The notes under the pieces are model-generated. The model was given only the letters and a program-made list of their open reading frames with translations. It did not search any database and was not told the DNA's origin. Below are positions 19,381-31,835 of a stretch of 64,000 nucleotides of DNA, piece by piece. A program made the translations under genes and the position numbers. Numbering within the stretch: the first letter of the stretch is position 1; every line of letters begins with the position of its first letter. Source of the stretch: Sclerurus mexicanus (lineage: Eukaryota; Chordata; Aves; Passeriformes; Furnariidae); the NCBI GenBank assembly GCA_013396755.1, contig VWZF01003324.1, positions 1-64,000 of the forward strand, written 5' to 3'.

Positions 19381-22377
19381 ACATTTAGAAGCAATTTAAC
19401 AACATTGTAATAAATTTTATACTCTTTGGTGTACATTTGATGGACATTTTTCCTCTTTAATGAGAGGTCTACTACTGATCACATTCAAGATGGTAAATTT
19501 ACTGTTACTTTAAAAGTCTAGCTCACAATATTCAGCAACTTCTATGTAGACGTACCATGCTTTACATAATGCAACACCTAATGGAAACAAGATTCTGTAT
19601 ATTTTATGGAATAAGTATTTTATCAAAAGAATCATGTATTTTGAATTCTGGGTGAACTTTCAGGAGGCCCCGGTGCAGCATTATCTTGTCTCTCTATGAT
19701 GAATTTGCCATGGTAATTCTCTTTTTTACACTTTGTAATGTTAACATCTATACAAACAATAGAGCTCGCTGTCACAAGAAATTCATATAATGGTTTATAT
19801 AATGCTGGCACAAGAAATTGATTCCCATGTATGACTATATTGACCAGTACATTCTTGTTCCAAAGTATTGAATAGATATAGGAGGAATAATTTATCTGGA
19901 GTAATCATAACTGGACACAACCTCACATAAATGAAGCTTCAATTTTGTGAGTTTAAACCTGTCTGAGAAATTAGAATGAGATTCTTGCAGGTTATATTTC
20001 TTTCTTAGTTTGAGATTTTTGCAGTCTTTTGACACATTAGATGTTTTCTGCTGTTACAGACATAAAAACAAAGTAGGTTTTTGGATCAGTTCCTAAATGT
20101 CAAGTTCAAACTGAAAAGAATCTTTCTTCCTTCAAAATATTAGGAAATTATTTAGAAGTTTAGTATAGATTAATCTGGGGCAGACAATTTTGTCTAAATC
20201 AGTCTTCTAAGTTCTGTGTATTTAAGGTAAGACTAGTATTAAAAAATAGCTAATTTAGAGTTAGATCAGGAATTTCTACAGTGTTCCATGGACACTGCTT
20301 TAATTTCTATATAGACATACTCAGGTACCTAGAACCAGATTAATAACCAGATTGATAAAGTATAAGTAAACAGTTTCAAGGGCAGTTTCCCTCAAACCCT
20401 TTCTAATAAAATAGTTGAAGCAGCAAATCATCCAATAAAGGAGATGAGAACAAACTTGAGTTGTTTATGCTTTGAGTTACAGGAAAGGTTAATACTGTGA
20501 TTATTGCTGTTAACTTTTTCTTACCCTTTCTTTTTATTAGTTTCATTTGTCTCTTTCAGGTTGGAATTGGAATTGCCCCATCTTTATGTTCCAGTCAAAG
20601 ATGGAAGAATAATTTTTTTTCTTTTAAATGAAATATGTCCAGTGTAACAAATAATTTAAACGGTTCATTTTCTTTGTTTCACCTTACAGGAACCCTTAAT
20701 TTTTATTAGTGTTGCTCTGAGTCAAATCAGGTAATTCTCTAGAAAAAGAAACAAAAAAGGAAGCATTTATTATGCAGTGTCTGCCTTCGAACACCCTCTT
20801 CTCAGTGACCATTAAAAGTACTAATTCAAGGATCAATCAGCATGCCTCTTGCTCTTCTCTGACTCATTCTCTTTCTCTTCAGAATGCTTTGAAAAACAAA
20901 TTATAAATTGATGAAGAAGGCTGTGGAACCTTGGACTGTGATTAGATGTACTTAATGGAACAGAAGGAGTACTCCGCTGTCATGTTAAAGGGCTAGGTAC
21001 TTAGTTTTTGTTGTAATTCTGTTCAAAAGATTTCAGTTGCAGATCAGATGCTGTAATTCAGATGAGATGACACGTTAATCTCTTCATTTCAAAGACATTG
21101 CAGTTTGCTCTTTCTGTATTATGAATATAGCAGGTTTTGGATTGTTTTTCAGTGACTGGTATGGTTTTTCTCCCTCACATAGTCCTATTGAAACATTCTA
21201 GACTGACTAATGCTTTTGCAGTAGTAGTAGGCTTCCTGATTGCATCAAGGTGCACTACAGTGTTCCACACAGGCAACAAAATTGGCAGAGCAGTCAGTAC
21301 TGGACACAAGCAACAACCTGTTCACCCAACCTGATGAGCAGAACACCCAGTCTGACTTGAGGCTAAAATTTTTGGGTGATCTATTTTGGAAAATAAAATG
21401 AAATGCTCTTTTTCTTTCTATCTTCTCCTAGTATCTTAGCTACTATGGATTCAGGGCTTTGCCTCTTCAAAAGACCTCAGTTCTGCAAGATGCTGAGCAA
21501 TCCAGTGCTCTTGCCTAATCTGATAGAAAGCTTGAGTCTCAGTGGCATGTCTTTGATAGGAGTCTCTGGAGGCTAAAACGTTAGTTGTGTGTGCAAATGG
21601 TAAGTTAGCTTGCAGTGCTCTGACTACTGTGGAAAGGAGCCTAAGCCTTCATTCATGCCTGGTATTGTGATATTGTCCAGTTCACTGCTTAATTAGGCTG
21701 TAGAATTTTTGTTTTATTTACTGTTTTCAGATAGGTACAATGAGCTGCAATGATTTTCAGATTTTCTTCAGCCACAAAAAGCATTTGCCTAAACCAGCCA
21801 CAATAAGATGCAGCCTCCTGGAGAGAGATGAGACTGAGCTTGCACTTCAGCTCAGAAGAGTCTTTTCATTCCTGTTACCTGAATGCAGTTTTGCAAACCT
21901 TAAGAGAAAATAGTCTGTTCTGCTGTGGCGTATTTATTTCGTAAAACAGGAAGTCATGGTTATTTTATACACATTTTTCTGTACATGGTCTTATGGAAGA
22001 GCCTGCCAGAGGTTTCATTTGGTTACATTTTCTTTTTTATGAGAACCATAAAATGTGAAGGACTAGCAGGTGAGATTACTAAAATAATCTTGTTCTCCAG
22101 ATACTCATATTTTCAAGCTAATAAAGAGATATCATGGTTATTCAACTCTTGAGGGGAGCCGTAGAAGCTGTCCTGCAGTTGCTTTTCATATCCTTTTATG
22201 CAGCACTACTACTCTTTAGCAAAGACACATTAATTCTACCTACAGTAGTGACTTCACAAAATGTTTCTTTGAATTTTTCACTGTCTTTAAAACTTCTCTA
22301 ATCTTCAAAGTCAGAGTTTGTTTAGGAAGGTGCTTCTGGGTTATCGCATGAGTCGACAAGACAAATCCATATTTTCA
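19381..22377. other. AT-rich unique sequence, no gene seen
   Basis: About 3 kb without a recognised repeat or convincing coding frame. The longest frame (21925-22152, +) has no homology that I recognise. Confidence 0.5.
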
Positions 22378-22625
22378 GGAATCATAGAAACACAGAAGCA
22401 TTTAGGTTGGAAAAAGCTATAAGAACATAGAGTCCAACCAATAACCCAGCACTAGGAAGTCTACCACTAAACCATGTCTCCAAGTACCACATCCACACAT
22501 CTTTGAAATACCTCCAGGGGTGGTGACTCAATTTCCCTGGTCCAGTGCTTGACAAACCCTTCTGTGAAAAAAAAATTGTTCCTAATATGCAATCCAGACC
22601 TCCCCTGATGCAACTTAATGATAAA
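22378..22625 (-). mobile_element. CR1 LINE 3' fragment
   Basis: The + strand starts aatcatagaaacacagaagc and continues with 'ttaggttggaaaaagct...agtccaacca' and 'ggtggtgactcaatttccctgg'. This is the reverse complement of a CR1 3' end. It is short and 5'-truncated. Confidence 0.82.
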
Positions 22626-23181
22626 AGGAAGATTGGTTTTGAGATAAGTGAAAATTGATATGACATTAAATTAATATTCTGCAAAAATTCAGCTAGTGAG
22701 AGCCTCCTATGTCTCTCTCTCTGGAAGCTGTTGAGGCAGAATTACAGTTCTAGAAGAATAAACAAATAAAAAACACACCACAAAAATCAAATTGTCAATC
22801 AAGTTTTCTGATACCTTAACAATGACATTTTACTACAGCCAGATTACAGTAAATTAAGCAATTAAAATTCAGAACACAAGATATGATGAGGGATATGAGT
22901 CTTTCCAACTTCTAATCCAGGAGATTGTTTAAAGTTCTGCCCAATCATTTGAAAGACTACTTTTTCCCAGAAAAATTAGAAAATAAATCTAGGTGAGCTG
23001 CCAGAAACTGGGCCCAGAAGCTGAGTTTCTCAGTTTACTGACCAAAGGAACTCTTGTTGGAAATAAGGACAGTAATATACTTTATCTTGTAAAGTGGAGG
23101 GGGAAAAGAGAGGAAAAATGAGGGCTGCATACAATATGTAGGGAAAAGGATTTAGTGAACCAATTTGTTACCCAAAAAGAG

Positions 23182-23939
23182 GAGACTTGGTGCCCACAGC
23201 GCCAACAGTATGCCAGCTACCAGTCACAGGGGAATCAGATTAGGCAGATAATCTGCAATGTGGTAAATTGATTTCAAAGGGGCTCCCCAAAAGCTATTTA
23301 TAACCAGGCAGACTTTGAATGACTTAGCGCTCTTGAAGTTCAAGGCTACCTCAAATCCTTTAACTGATCAGACCTGATGTATGATGATCAGCCAGTAAAC
23401 TGGTCCAAAGTGTCTTTCCTCAGGGTTACTAATGCACACAAGACTTTGCTGAGGGAAAAAAACAACAACTTGGCAGTTACCTAAAATGCTGCTTTACAGA
23501 TCCTGCTCAAGACTCCAGCACTCTGAAAAGTACTGGTTGCTCAGCATTTTATTCTCTTCTGTGGATTGTCTCTCACACATTTGTCCTTCTAGAAGAACAA
23601 TCCCAAAGTAGTGGGTGGCATCCCTTCTCATGGGGCAGAGGTTGGAACTAGATGATCTTGGAGGTCCCTTCCAACTCAAGCCAATTCCATGATTCTATGA
23701 AGTAGCATTCACTGACGTTTTCCAAATGTCTTGCTGCCAATGCCTCCCTGTTCCCAAGGACTTCTCCTAGTTGCCTGACCCCACTTTTCCCTTCTAAACC
23801 AAGCTGAGGTTCATGTTGTGAATATGGGAAACTCGCGAAGTGACTTTAAATCTGATAGCACTATGCTTAGCATTCCAAACTATCTCAGTGATCTAATTTA
23901 AGGGAAGTCCAAACACTGCAATAATGTGTGTTCTGTGCA
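23182..23939 (+). repeat. 758-bp core identical to 41557-42314 (inverted)
   Basis: Base-by-base comparison of the reverse complement shows no differences in any segment checked across all 758 bp. The match ends abruptly at both sides: a 2-bp indel plus substitutions at the 23939 side, multiple mismatches at the 23182 side. The core includes a short CR1 3' tail. Confidence 0.9.
23636..23700 (+). mobile_element. CR1 3' tail within the identical core
   Basis: The stretch from gcagaggttggaactagatg to ccatgattctatga is the typical CR1 3' end with its octamer. It is present in both arms (inverse copy at 41796-41860), so it predates the duplication or was carried by conversion. Confidence 0.7.
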
Positions 23940-24000
23940 GTTTCCCAAGTGACAGATGAACACCAGCAGAATGAAAAAGAAAACAGCAGAATTAGAAGCA

Positions 24001-25509
24001 GAATCTTTCCAGACAATTTTTCAGAATACCCCTCACATGGTCTGGTTAGTTGTGTCCCAGCATAATTATGACTTTTTGTGAGGAGCTGTTGTTGTTTCTT
24101 TGTACAAAAGAAGCTGGACACAGAATGTATGATATCTAATGATGACTTTTCTGGACAATATCCAGAGAGAGATATTCACTGATAATACAGCAAGAAAAAT
24201 TTATGATCTCAAGGCATACATGAAAAGTCTGGGAGCACTGCAATATACCTGTTTGAAGAAAGAAACTCCATCTCTGACAGGCAGCTTGTAGTTCTCAGCT
24301 CTTTCAGAGTTCTCCTCTCTTGCCCTCTCCTCCCAGATATGCAGGTCAGCTGTAACTGTTTCTATGGCAGGGTCTGTTCAATGGAAAAAAAAAAGCAAAC
24401 CCACAAAGCACAAAACCAAATATAAACCAAAAGAAATCTGGTTGGTCTTGTTCCATCAGAATGTGTACAAGGAGGTGGCTCCTCTTCACTCAGGAAAATG
24501 AAGCATTATTTAGCAGTGCCCTACCAAGTGCCTTACAGTGCCTTATCAAGCACCCTGCAGTGCCCTATCAAGCAGCTGGCAAAATATTTGAGGAAAGGGT
24601 GTCCTCAGATATTTTTGAACTACTTAGAACTCTTCAGTATGACAAGTGCATAAAACACTAAAAGATGTAAAATCCAGCCCTACCCTGTGTATGTCATTAG
24701 CTCTCCAGAAGGTCTTGAGGTAAGTTGGCCTATACTCTTGCATTTTCCCAGCCCAGACCTTACTTGAATTACTACACAGGAAAAAGTTAAAAAAGTCTGG
24801 GGAGTGCCTTTTGAAAGCCAGGGAAGTGCTGTGAAATTCAGCAAGTGGGCAAAGATACCACTGCTGCATGTGCTGTGTAACAGAGCAGCGTCTCATTTTC
24901 CAGAGCATACCTCCAGAGAAACAAAAATGAGCACAGTAAAACCCATGCAGGATGCATTATCCATGGCTGTTTTTTTCACACCAACTGTTTGTACAAAACC
25001 AGGTGTCATCAACAGCAACAACAAAACTAAAACTGAACCTGAGAAGTAAATTCTGAGCATAATCTGTAAGGAACCCAGACAAACTGGCTAAATCAGGTAG
25101 AAAACAGACATCTGATGAAGAACAGGCTTTCTCTTTTCAAAAGCTGCAGATGAAACATTCCTTAGTACCTGAGTTCAGTCATTCTCTTATCTACATGTTA
25201 CATTAAAAGTTGGCACAGCCACACTGCCTGAATACCCGTCTCATAATATACAGCCTGTTTTGTGGTGATTCTGTAGCCCACAAACTACATGCACTGCTGA
25301 CCAGTGATGACTGCTTCTCTTTGTGGCAGTAGATCAATGTGTCTTCACCTCTTCACAGAAGGTCCGAAAGCTGCCAAAGTGTAAAGTTTTGCTAGCCTCC
25401 CTCAACAGTGAACTACCACGTAACATACCCTTTACATATCATACATCCTTCAGTGCTTTTCATGGGTTGTGGATATGCAGTATCATACAAGTGTGACAGT
25501 GTATGGATA
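24001..25509. other. Unique sequence with a small minisatellite
   Basis: No gene was recognised. It contains three tandem 22-bp units at 24514-24579. The surrounding 66-codon open frame simply translates these units. Confidence 0.5.
24514..24579 (+). repeat. Minisatellite, three 22-bp units
   Basis: Units start cagtgcccta, cagtgcctta and cagtgcccta at 24514, 24536 and 24558. They differ by a few substitutions, chiefly in the last seven bases. Confidence 0.85.
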
Positions 25510-26160
25510 AAAGAAACACAGAATCATTAGGTTGGAAAAGACCTTTCACATCATCAGATCCAAATGTTAACCCAGCACTGCCAAGTACACCACTAAACCA
25601 TATCCAGAAATATCACATCTACACATCTTTTAAATAGGTCCAGAGATGGTGAGTTCACCATCCCTGGGCAGCCTGTTCCAATGCTTCACAATGCTTATGG
25701 GGAAGAAATTTTCCCTACTATCCAATCTAAACCTCCCCTGCCATAACTTGAGGCCATTTCCTCTTGTCCTGTCACTTATTATCCAGGAGAGGAAACCACC
25801 CCCCTCCTGGCTACAACCTCCTTTCAGGTGGTTGTAGAGAGCAATATGGTCACCCCTGAGCCTCCTTTTCTCCAGACTAAACACCCCCATCTCCTTCAGC
25901 CATTCCTCATCAAACTTGTGCTCCAGACCATTCACCAGCTCCATTGCCCTTTTCTGGACACACTCCAGAACCTCAATGTCTGTCTTGTAATGAAGGGACA
26001 AACCTGAACATAGGATTTGAGGTGCAGCCTCATGAGTGTGGAATACGGGGGAGGATCTCTGGCCTGGTCCTGCTGGTCACACTGATACAAGCCAGGATGC
26101 CACTAGCCTTCTTGGCCACTTAAGCACACTGTTGGTTCATGTGCAACTGGCTGAATAGTA
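25510..26160 (-). mobile_element. CR1 LINE fragment (ORF2 C-terminus and 3' end)
   Basis: The minus strand has an open 123-codon frame (25630-26001) reading LECVQKRAMELVNGLEHKF, KRRLRGDHIALYNHLKGG and VKHWNRLPRD. This is the conserved CR1 ORF2 C-terminal region. The 3' end lies near 25510. The element is 5'-truncated near 26160. Confidence 0.9.
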
Positions 26161-28417
26161 AGGCTATTGTTTATTTTTTTGGCTTTCTGTTCAATATGCT
26201 TTTCATTTCAAGAATAATTCAACTCTGAATATAGATGGAGTAACCTGAAATACCTTTCAGGCTAGTTCAAATTTGTTTCTTAAAGTCGTGAATCCTCAGG
26301 TCCTAGAGACCATGCTGTAGAAGGATTTTTTAATAAAATAACATGTTACAACCTGTAAGAAGGATTCATACAACATGCATGCTTTCTTTTCTGTCCATGT
26401 CTCTCAGTCTAAGTTAGCAGAGAACTCATTTGTTTTTAAGACAGGGTTTTTATGGTCTTTTTCTAATGTTATGGAAAATTTTACTACAGATTGCTTTTTC
26501 CCTTCCTAAATGCTAGATTCTCAGAGTTCCTATCTGAGATTAACCCTACCGTACAATTTTCCAAATTTAATGCCTGTTGAGTTCCTAAGTGAATTCATGA
26601 TTATTTGAGTGCTATTATTTTTCCATTATTATAAAACTATGTAAAACCTTTTAGACATCACCACACACACAGCTTAAAAATATTCTTGATTTCCACTTCA
26701 TTGTCAATTTTGCATGGAGACTACACATTAAAATTATCAGGCTATCTCTAAGGTCTGTGATTTAGAATACTTTTATACCTCTCCCTCCTCTCACTAGTGA
26801 CAGAGTCTTTTTAACAGGTCTGTTAGGACAGTTTTCAACGTACATGCTAAGCCCTTCACCCAAGAGTATGAAGGACAGAGCAGTTGTAACCACAAACTGC
26901 CTCTTTATAACAGCACAATATTGATAGCTTCCCCCATACTGTTCTCAATGATTTCATCTCTCCTGCCAAGCTGGTAAAGCTGGAGGGACTCCTCTTATTC
27001 TTTTTCACACATGCTTTCTTACCCTTACACCTTCCCTTCAGGGATCAATCTATGCTTAGAAGAAGAGGACTTCAAAGGCTTCAAGTTTCCTGAACGTCTC
27101 CTGATACAGAGGCTATGAATGCTAGTTAAATTTCCCGGCTGAGGGAGGTGGCTCTGGTGCCACTTTGAGGAACATCCACACCATCTCCATCTAATCTAGT
27201 TGAAACAATGGAACTCCATGGGTAAATACTCACTTGTATATACTGTCATTACTACTTACTCCTTACAAAACCAAAAATAGTCTTGGTACTTGTAAGGCAA
27301 TGCATAGTCTCCTTTTGGTAAGAATACAGGTACATGTTAATTATTCCAAGGCTGATAATTATTCCCAGGCCCCCTCTGCCGTGAGTCTCACTTTAAGATG
27401 GAAAACTTGAGTGCTCTCATGGCAAAGGTCTCTAGGGTGGATGGGAAGAGAATAGCCATGAAGTGGATGTGAAAGGGAGGAGTCTGGATTAATTATCTGC
27501 TGTTGTTAGAGAAAAGGAGCCTCTTGGACTCTCCATGTATTGAAGTTGTGGTTTTGTTTAAGTGTGAAAACCTTTATATATATATAAAGACAGATACAAA
27601 ATTTCATTTAATCTTATTTGATAAAATCATACGCATCTGTGCATCTCCAGGTACTTTGTTCTTGGAAGTTAAATGTCACATAGCTTTGTGATACAGCAGT
27701 AAGTCATTTCTGTTGGAAAGTGTTGAGGTTAGATTATTGTTAATATTAGGATATTGAAAATAAAAAGAAAGCAGAAGCATCTAGAAAAGTAAGTACTAAA
27801 ATGGTAAATGAACTGCATTAACTGTAGAGCCAAGGTGATATAAATGGTGAGAAACTACACTTACTTCACATGTGGAGGATAGACTGTGATAGCTCATACC
27901 TTTCCACAGCCACATTCACTGCCCAGGCATCTGAATAGTTTTAAAAGAGTTGAAAAATTAAAGTTTCACTCCAAATAATCTCCAAGTGCTGCTTAATCAT
28001 GAAAATTCTTAAGTGCATTTTGCTGATATATTAAATTGTGTTGCACATGAGCAACACCAAAACTTTGAAAAACTTCAATGAGAGGTTAAAATTATTTGCC
28101 CAAATTTGTTAGTTTTTAAACTAGAATATGGTATAAATGCTTTGCATGTGGATCAGTTTGATTTTTTTTCTCTTGAGATGTGGAACACTGAATCCTACCT
28201 GTTCTTCAAACTTTTTTGCTTTTAGCAAATAGTAAGGTGCCATATGAACTGTTGTACAGGTATTTATTTCTGTGTGCATTCATGACACTCCTAATGTGAT
28301 TTGTAACGTAAAGCTGTTAGTAGAAGTTGTAGGGACAATTGCATCAGAATCTTTCTCTGGAGTGACACAGAGAATCTGTATGAAACCGAAGTTGAGGATG
28401 AGTCTGATCATTCACTG
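26161..28417. other. AT-rich unique sequence, no gene seen
   Basis: No recognised repeat or coding frame. A short TA-rich tract lies near 27573-27588. Confidence 0.5.
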
Positions 28418-28931
28418 TGCTCCCTGGCAGTCACATTCCTGATACCAGAGAGCTTAACTGCTGGGAACAAAGCCCCCTCACTGTGGGTGCCTCCAGTGAC
28501 CCAACAGGTCCCTGCTGAACTCCCTGCACTCCCACTCACACAGTCTGATCAGGTTTCCTTTCTGACTCAACCCCAGGTTTCCTGTGACAGTCTCAGATGC
28601 CTCCTTCCATAAAGCCATTTATTCATGGCACAGTAACAGAAACAGCTTGACTTGCTGCCTCTGAGGCAGGATTCCCAACCAGGGAACCCCATGGTTTTTA
28701 TATCCTCACAGCCCAGGTGTGCTCAAGTCTTTCTCTTCTTCCCAGGTCTTCTGCTCCTGCTGTGTCTCCCAGTGTCCATCTACCTGATGGATACCACTGC
28801 TCTTCATGCCCTTGGTTATTAAAAGAGTCAGCAGCTCATGGCTCTTGCCTTGGACTCCCACCCAGATCTCAATCTGCAGCTGACACTGCAGCTGCACACT
28901 GACCTACCTGCACCAAATGTGTTCCTCAACA
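28418..28931 (-). mobile_element. Minus-strand LTR (probable solo)
   Basis: This GC-richer block contains, on the minus strand, a TATA box (gatataaaaacc, complement of 28693-28704) and an AATAAA signal 70-80 bp downstream (complement of 28618-28623). The minus-strand start is probably TGTTGAGGAAC at 28931. The TATA-to-AATAAA arrangement is characteristic of LTRs. No target-site duplication could be matched, so the ends are approximate. Confidence 0.55.
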
Positions 28932-31690
28932 CCAAAATGCTGGAGAAAAGGCAATGCACATGGGGGCAATACAAGCAAAACAAGCAATAAGTAGAAGCTC
29001 ACACGTAACTTCTCCCCATTCGTCAAAGAATTCAGGATTTTAAGTGACTAACTTGCTAACAGATCTGCATGACCCTTATGATTGTCCTGGGACACAGAGC
29101 TGCAAATGAAATACGTCACAGAGACTAGATAAGACTGAGATTGTAAATCAGTGCAGCTCTGACTCCAGTTTTATCAGAGAATAAATAGAAAAATTGTACC
29201 TTTACCAAAATTATTTAATCAAAATTAAATTATTTTGCTATTAAGGAGAAAAGAAAGCATACAATAGACTGAAAATCTGATGTGGTGCCAGCTGAATCAA
29301 CTTGTATAACAAAATTATCTTAATTGGGAAAATAGTGTACTGATTTATATTGTTTTGAATGCTGTGGCAGTATTTCATTGTCAGAAAGAACAAAATGTTC
29401 CTGAATTTATATGTTTGGCTTTAGCTTACATCTACGTCTTAGTAAGACATTGCTTAATTTGACCAGAAAAAAATGTATATGAAGTGGTTTGTTTATTCAA
29501 GGAAAACAAATAACATTATTTTTGATGAGGAGTAACCTTCATGTCCAGTCTAAAAAGGGTATTTGAAAGGTTTTTTTCTATACAGCAAACACCCAGATAA
29601 ATGTCAGTTTTTAGATAAATGCACTTTTTGCTGGTATTGGAGTCTTAAAGCCATTTGACATATCTCCAGGGCACAGAGTTTGAGGGACCTTCTGGTCCCT
29701 ACTATAGGAGTCCAGAACAATCTTAACTCAAAAGAGGACAGGAAAATGTGGGCGCTGTGGGCAGACCTCAGTCTAATCTGTACTAAGGTACAACTGCCTG
29801 AAGCAGAGCTGAGGCACTTCCAAGGAGAGCTGGTTTAGTGGGTTAGAATGCCTATACCATTTTTTTGTTTACAAGAGACAATCTGATGAAAAGTTGGGGG
29901 GGATGTTTATTTTTTAGAAGGAAAGACCTATCTAGATGAGGATCAGATAGCAGAGGTCACACTTCCCCAGTGGTGTTGTGGGTTGGATATCTTAATTATC
30001 ATACTAAGTGTGATTTTGTAAGGGAGCAACTTGTGCCTTTTCTTCTGTGGAAAAAAATTATCTATATTTGCAATATTTTGCACTGAGCTAGGGCTGGTTT
30101 AGAACAAATTTAGTCGCATGGATCTATACAAGCAGTTTCCTCAAAACATGATGTTTAAAAAAGCACAACTATTGCTTGGCAATAATTAGGAAGCAATGCT
30201 GGCTGCCTCTCTAGAGGGGACTCAAACTTTCCATACTCAATAAAGAACTGCAATGCCAGAAAAAGGACTGAAGGCTCTTGAAAATGAAGATAAAAGATAA
30301 GAAACTTGTCTTGCTTGTTGTGAAAAATCTGTACAAGAAATTCATAACATTTTCTATGTGTTCTGAAGTAATTTTCCTATCTTCTTGTTTTTTTCCTCTA
30401 CTAGAAGCATTACGGATAGATATTAGCAGGACAAGAGTTGCTTGTCATTGCCAGAAAAGAGTATAGACCAGTAATCAGGGCATAAGGTAACCAGGCACAG
30501 CTTTTGCATTCATCAAAGCAGCTAAAGGTTTGTATTTCATTTAGAGAGTAAACCTAACATAGCATGGAGAAAGTGTATGTGAATTTTTAACTAATTAGAC
30601 ATAAATCTCTGTGTTTTGACTCTCATTCATGCTGAAGAATGTAATATTTTTGTGGCATTAGTAATAATGTTATGAGAAATCAAAGGTGTATGTTACATTA
30701 AGTCTAGTGTTCCATAGTTTGGTTGAGTTAGTTCTTGAAAAACCCATATTCCATCAGCCAGGAAGCAGAAATTAATTTCTGTTTCTTTACAGCTTATCTG
30801 CAGCCCTAAACATTTCTTCTCTTAAGTAATTTTCCCAAATCAGTAAAAAACAGACACTTAAGAATAAATCAGGTCATCATGGGGATAAAGAACCAAAGGC
30901 ATTAAAACTTGCAGAGCACCCAGCTACGACAGCAGTATGAATTCTTTTTATGTCAAAGATGAAGATATGTATGTCAGAGTTGTGTCTCTGGTATCTGGTT
31001 TTATCTCCTTTATCCGTGTCTTTCATATCATCCATTTTGGGAAAACTGTGAACTTAAAATGAAAGAAGTACCTCAACAAGGCAACTCTTTGAACTGCTGC
31101 TTGTGTTGCTCTGATTTTAGTTACTGCCATCAACCTCCTGCTACATGGCACACTAAAGAATGAGCTTTATAACTTATTCTTTTTTTTTTTTTTAATATTA
31201 TATCAGTATTAAAGCAGCAGGGAAGAATAGATCTTAGATGAGTTAAAGTAGTTTACAGAATATCTCTATTGGATTCAAATCTCCAGCCTTGGCTAAGCTC
31301 TTAAATTTACTGATCATATGTGTATTATTTCTTACATTGTTTTAGCTCTTCTGTGTTTTGTCTTAGGTCTTTGGAATTCTTTTTGGGTTACCTTGGATTG
31401 TCCCTCTAGTTGTGACTTGCTGACTGAGATGTGCTAGATCTTCCTTATACTTCCTTTGAAAGGGAGCAAATTTTTACCTTGCCAGATAGAAAGGTACAAT
31501 ATGAATCCCAAAACTTTTTAGTCAGTGTAACTTTTCTGTCATCCATATTCAAATAGCTCTGGCACTGCAAATGTTGTCCATTTTTCACTGGAAACATAAG
31601 CACTTTATTTGCTCTCTGATAATGCTGAGATATATGTTATAGTAAGGAATCATAAATAAATTTGCAGGGAAGATGCTATTTTCTGTTAGT
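28932..31690. other. AT-rich unique sequence, no gene seen
   Basis: No recognised element. A T-run is present near 31177-31193. Confidence 0.5.
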
Positions 31691-31835
31691 ACTCACAGAA
31701 CTGCAGAATGGAAGAGACTAGAAAGGACTTTTGGAGGTCAGTTTTGTAGCATACAATCAAAAAAATACGTACAGAAGGAGCTGAATCTCTATGGGGTTAA
31801 CAATTTTACAGAATAGAATAGACCATTCAGACTGT
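31691..31835 (-). mobile_element. Short diverged CR1 3' fragment
   Basis: The segment ctcacagaactgcagaatgg...agaaaggacttttggaggtca resembles the reverse complement of a CR1 3' end. Similarity is limited to about 60-140 bp. Confidence 0.5.

Larger units (their letters stand above)
22650..24000 (+). repeat. Inverted repeat arm A (partner 41500-42965)
   Basis: The reverse complement of this segment aligns along about 1.35 kb with 41500-42965. The outer parts (22650-23181 and 23940-24000) are similar but carry many substitutions and indels. The inner 758 bp (23182-23939) are identical. The segment is bordered on the left by a CR1. No transposon termini or coding potential were recognised. Confidence 0.85.

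Noticed and set aside
24514..24579. Short regular repeats as a CRISPR array
   Set aside because: Units are directly contiguous without spacers, and the DNA is vertebrate.
27573..27588. TATA-like (TA)n as a promoter
   Set aside because: Simple TA run without other LTR or promoter context.
29740..29775. Shared ggcgctgtgggca with the inverted repeat core as a third copy
   Set aside because: The match is about 13 bp only and does not extend.
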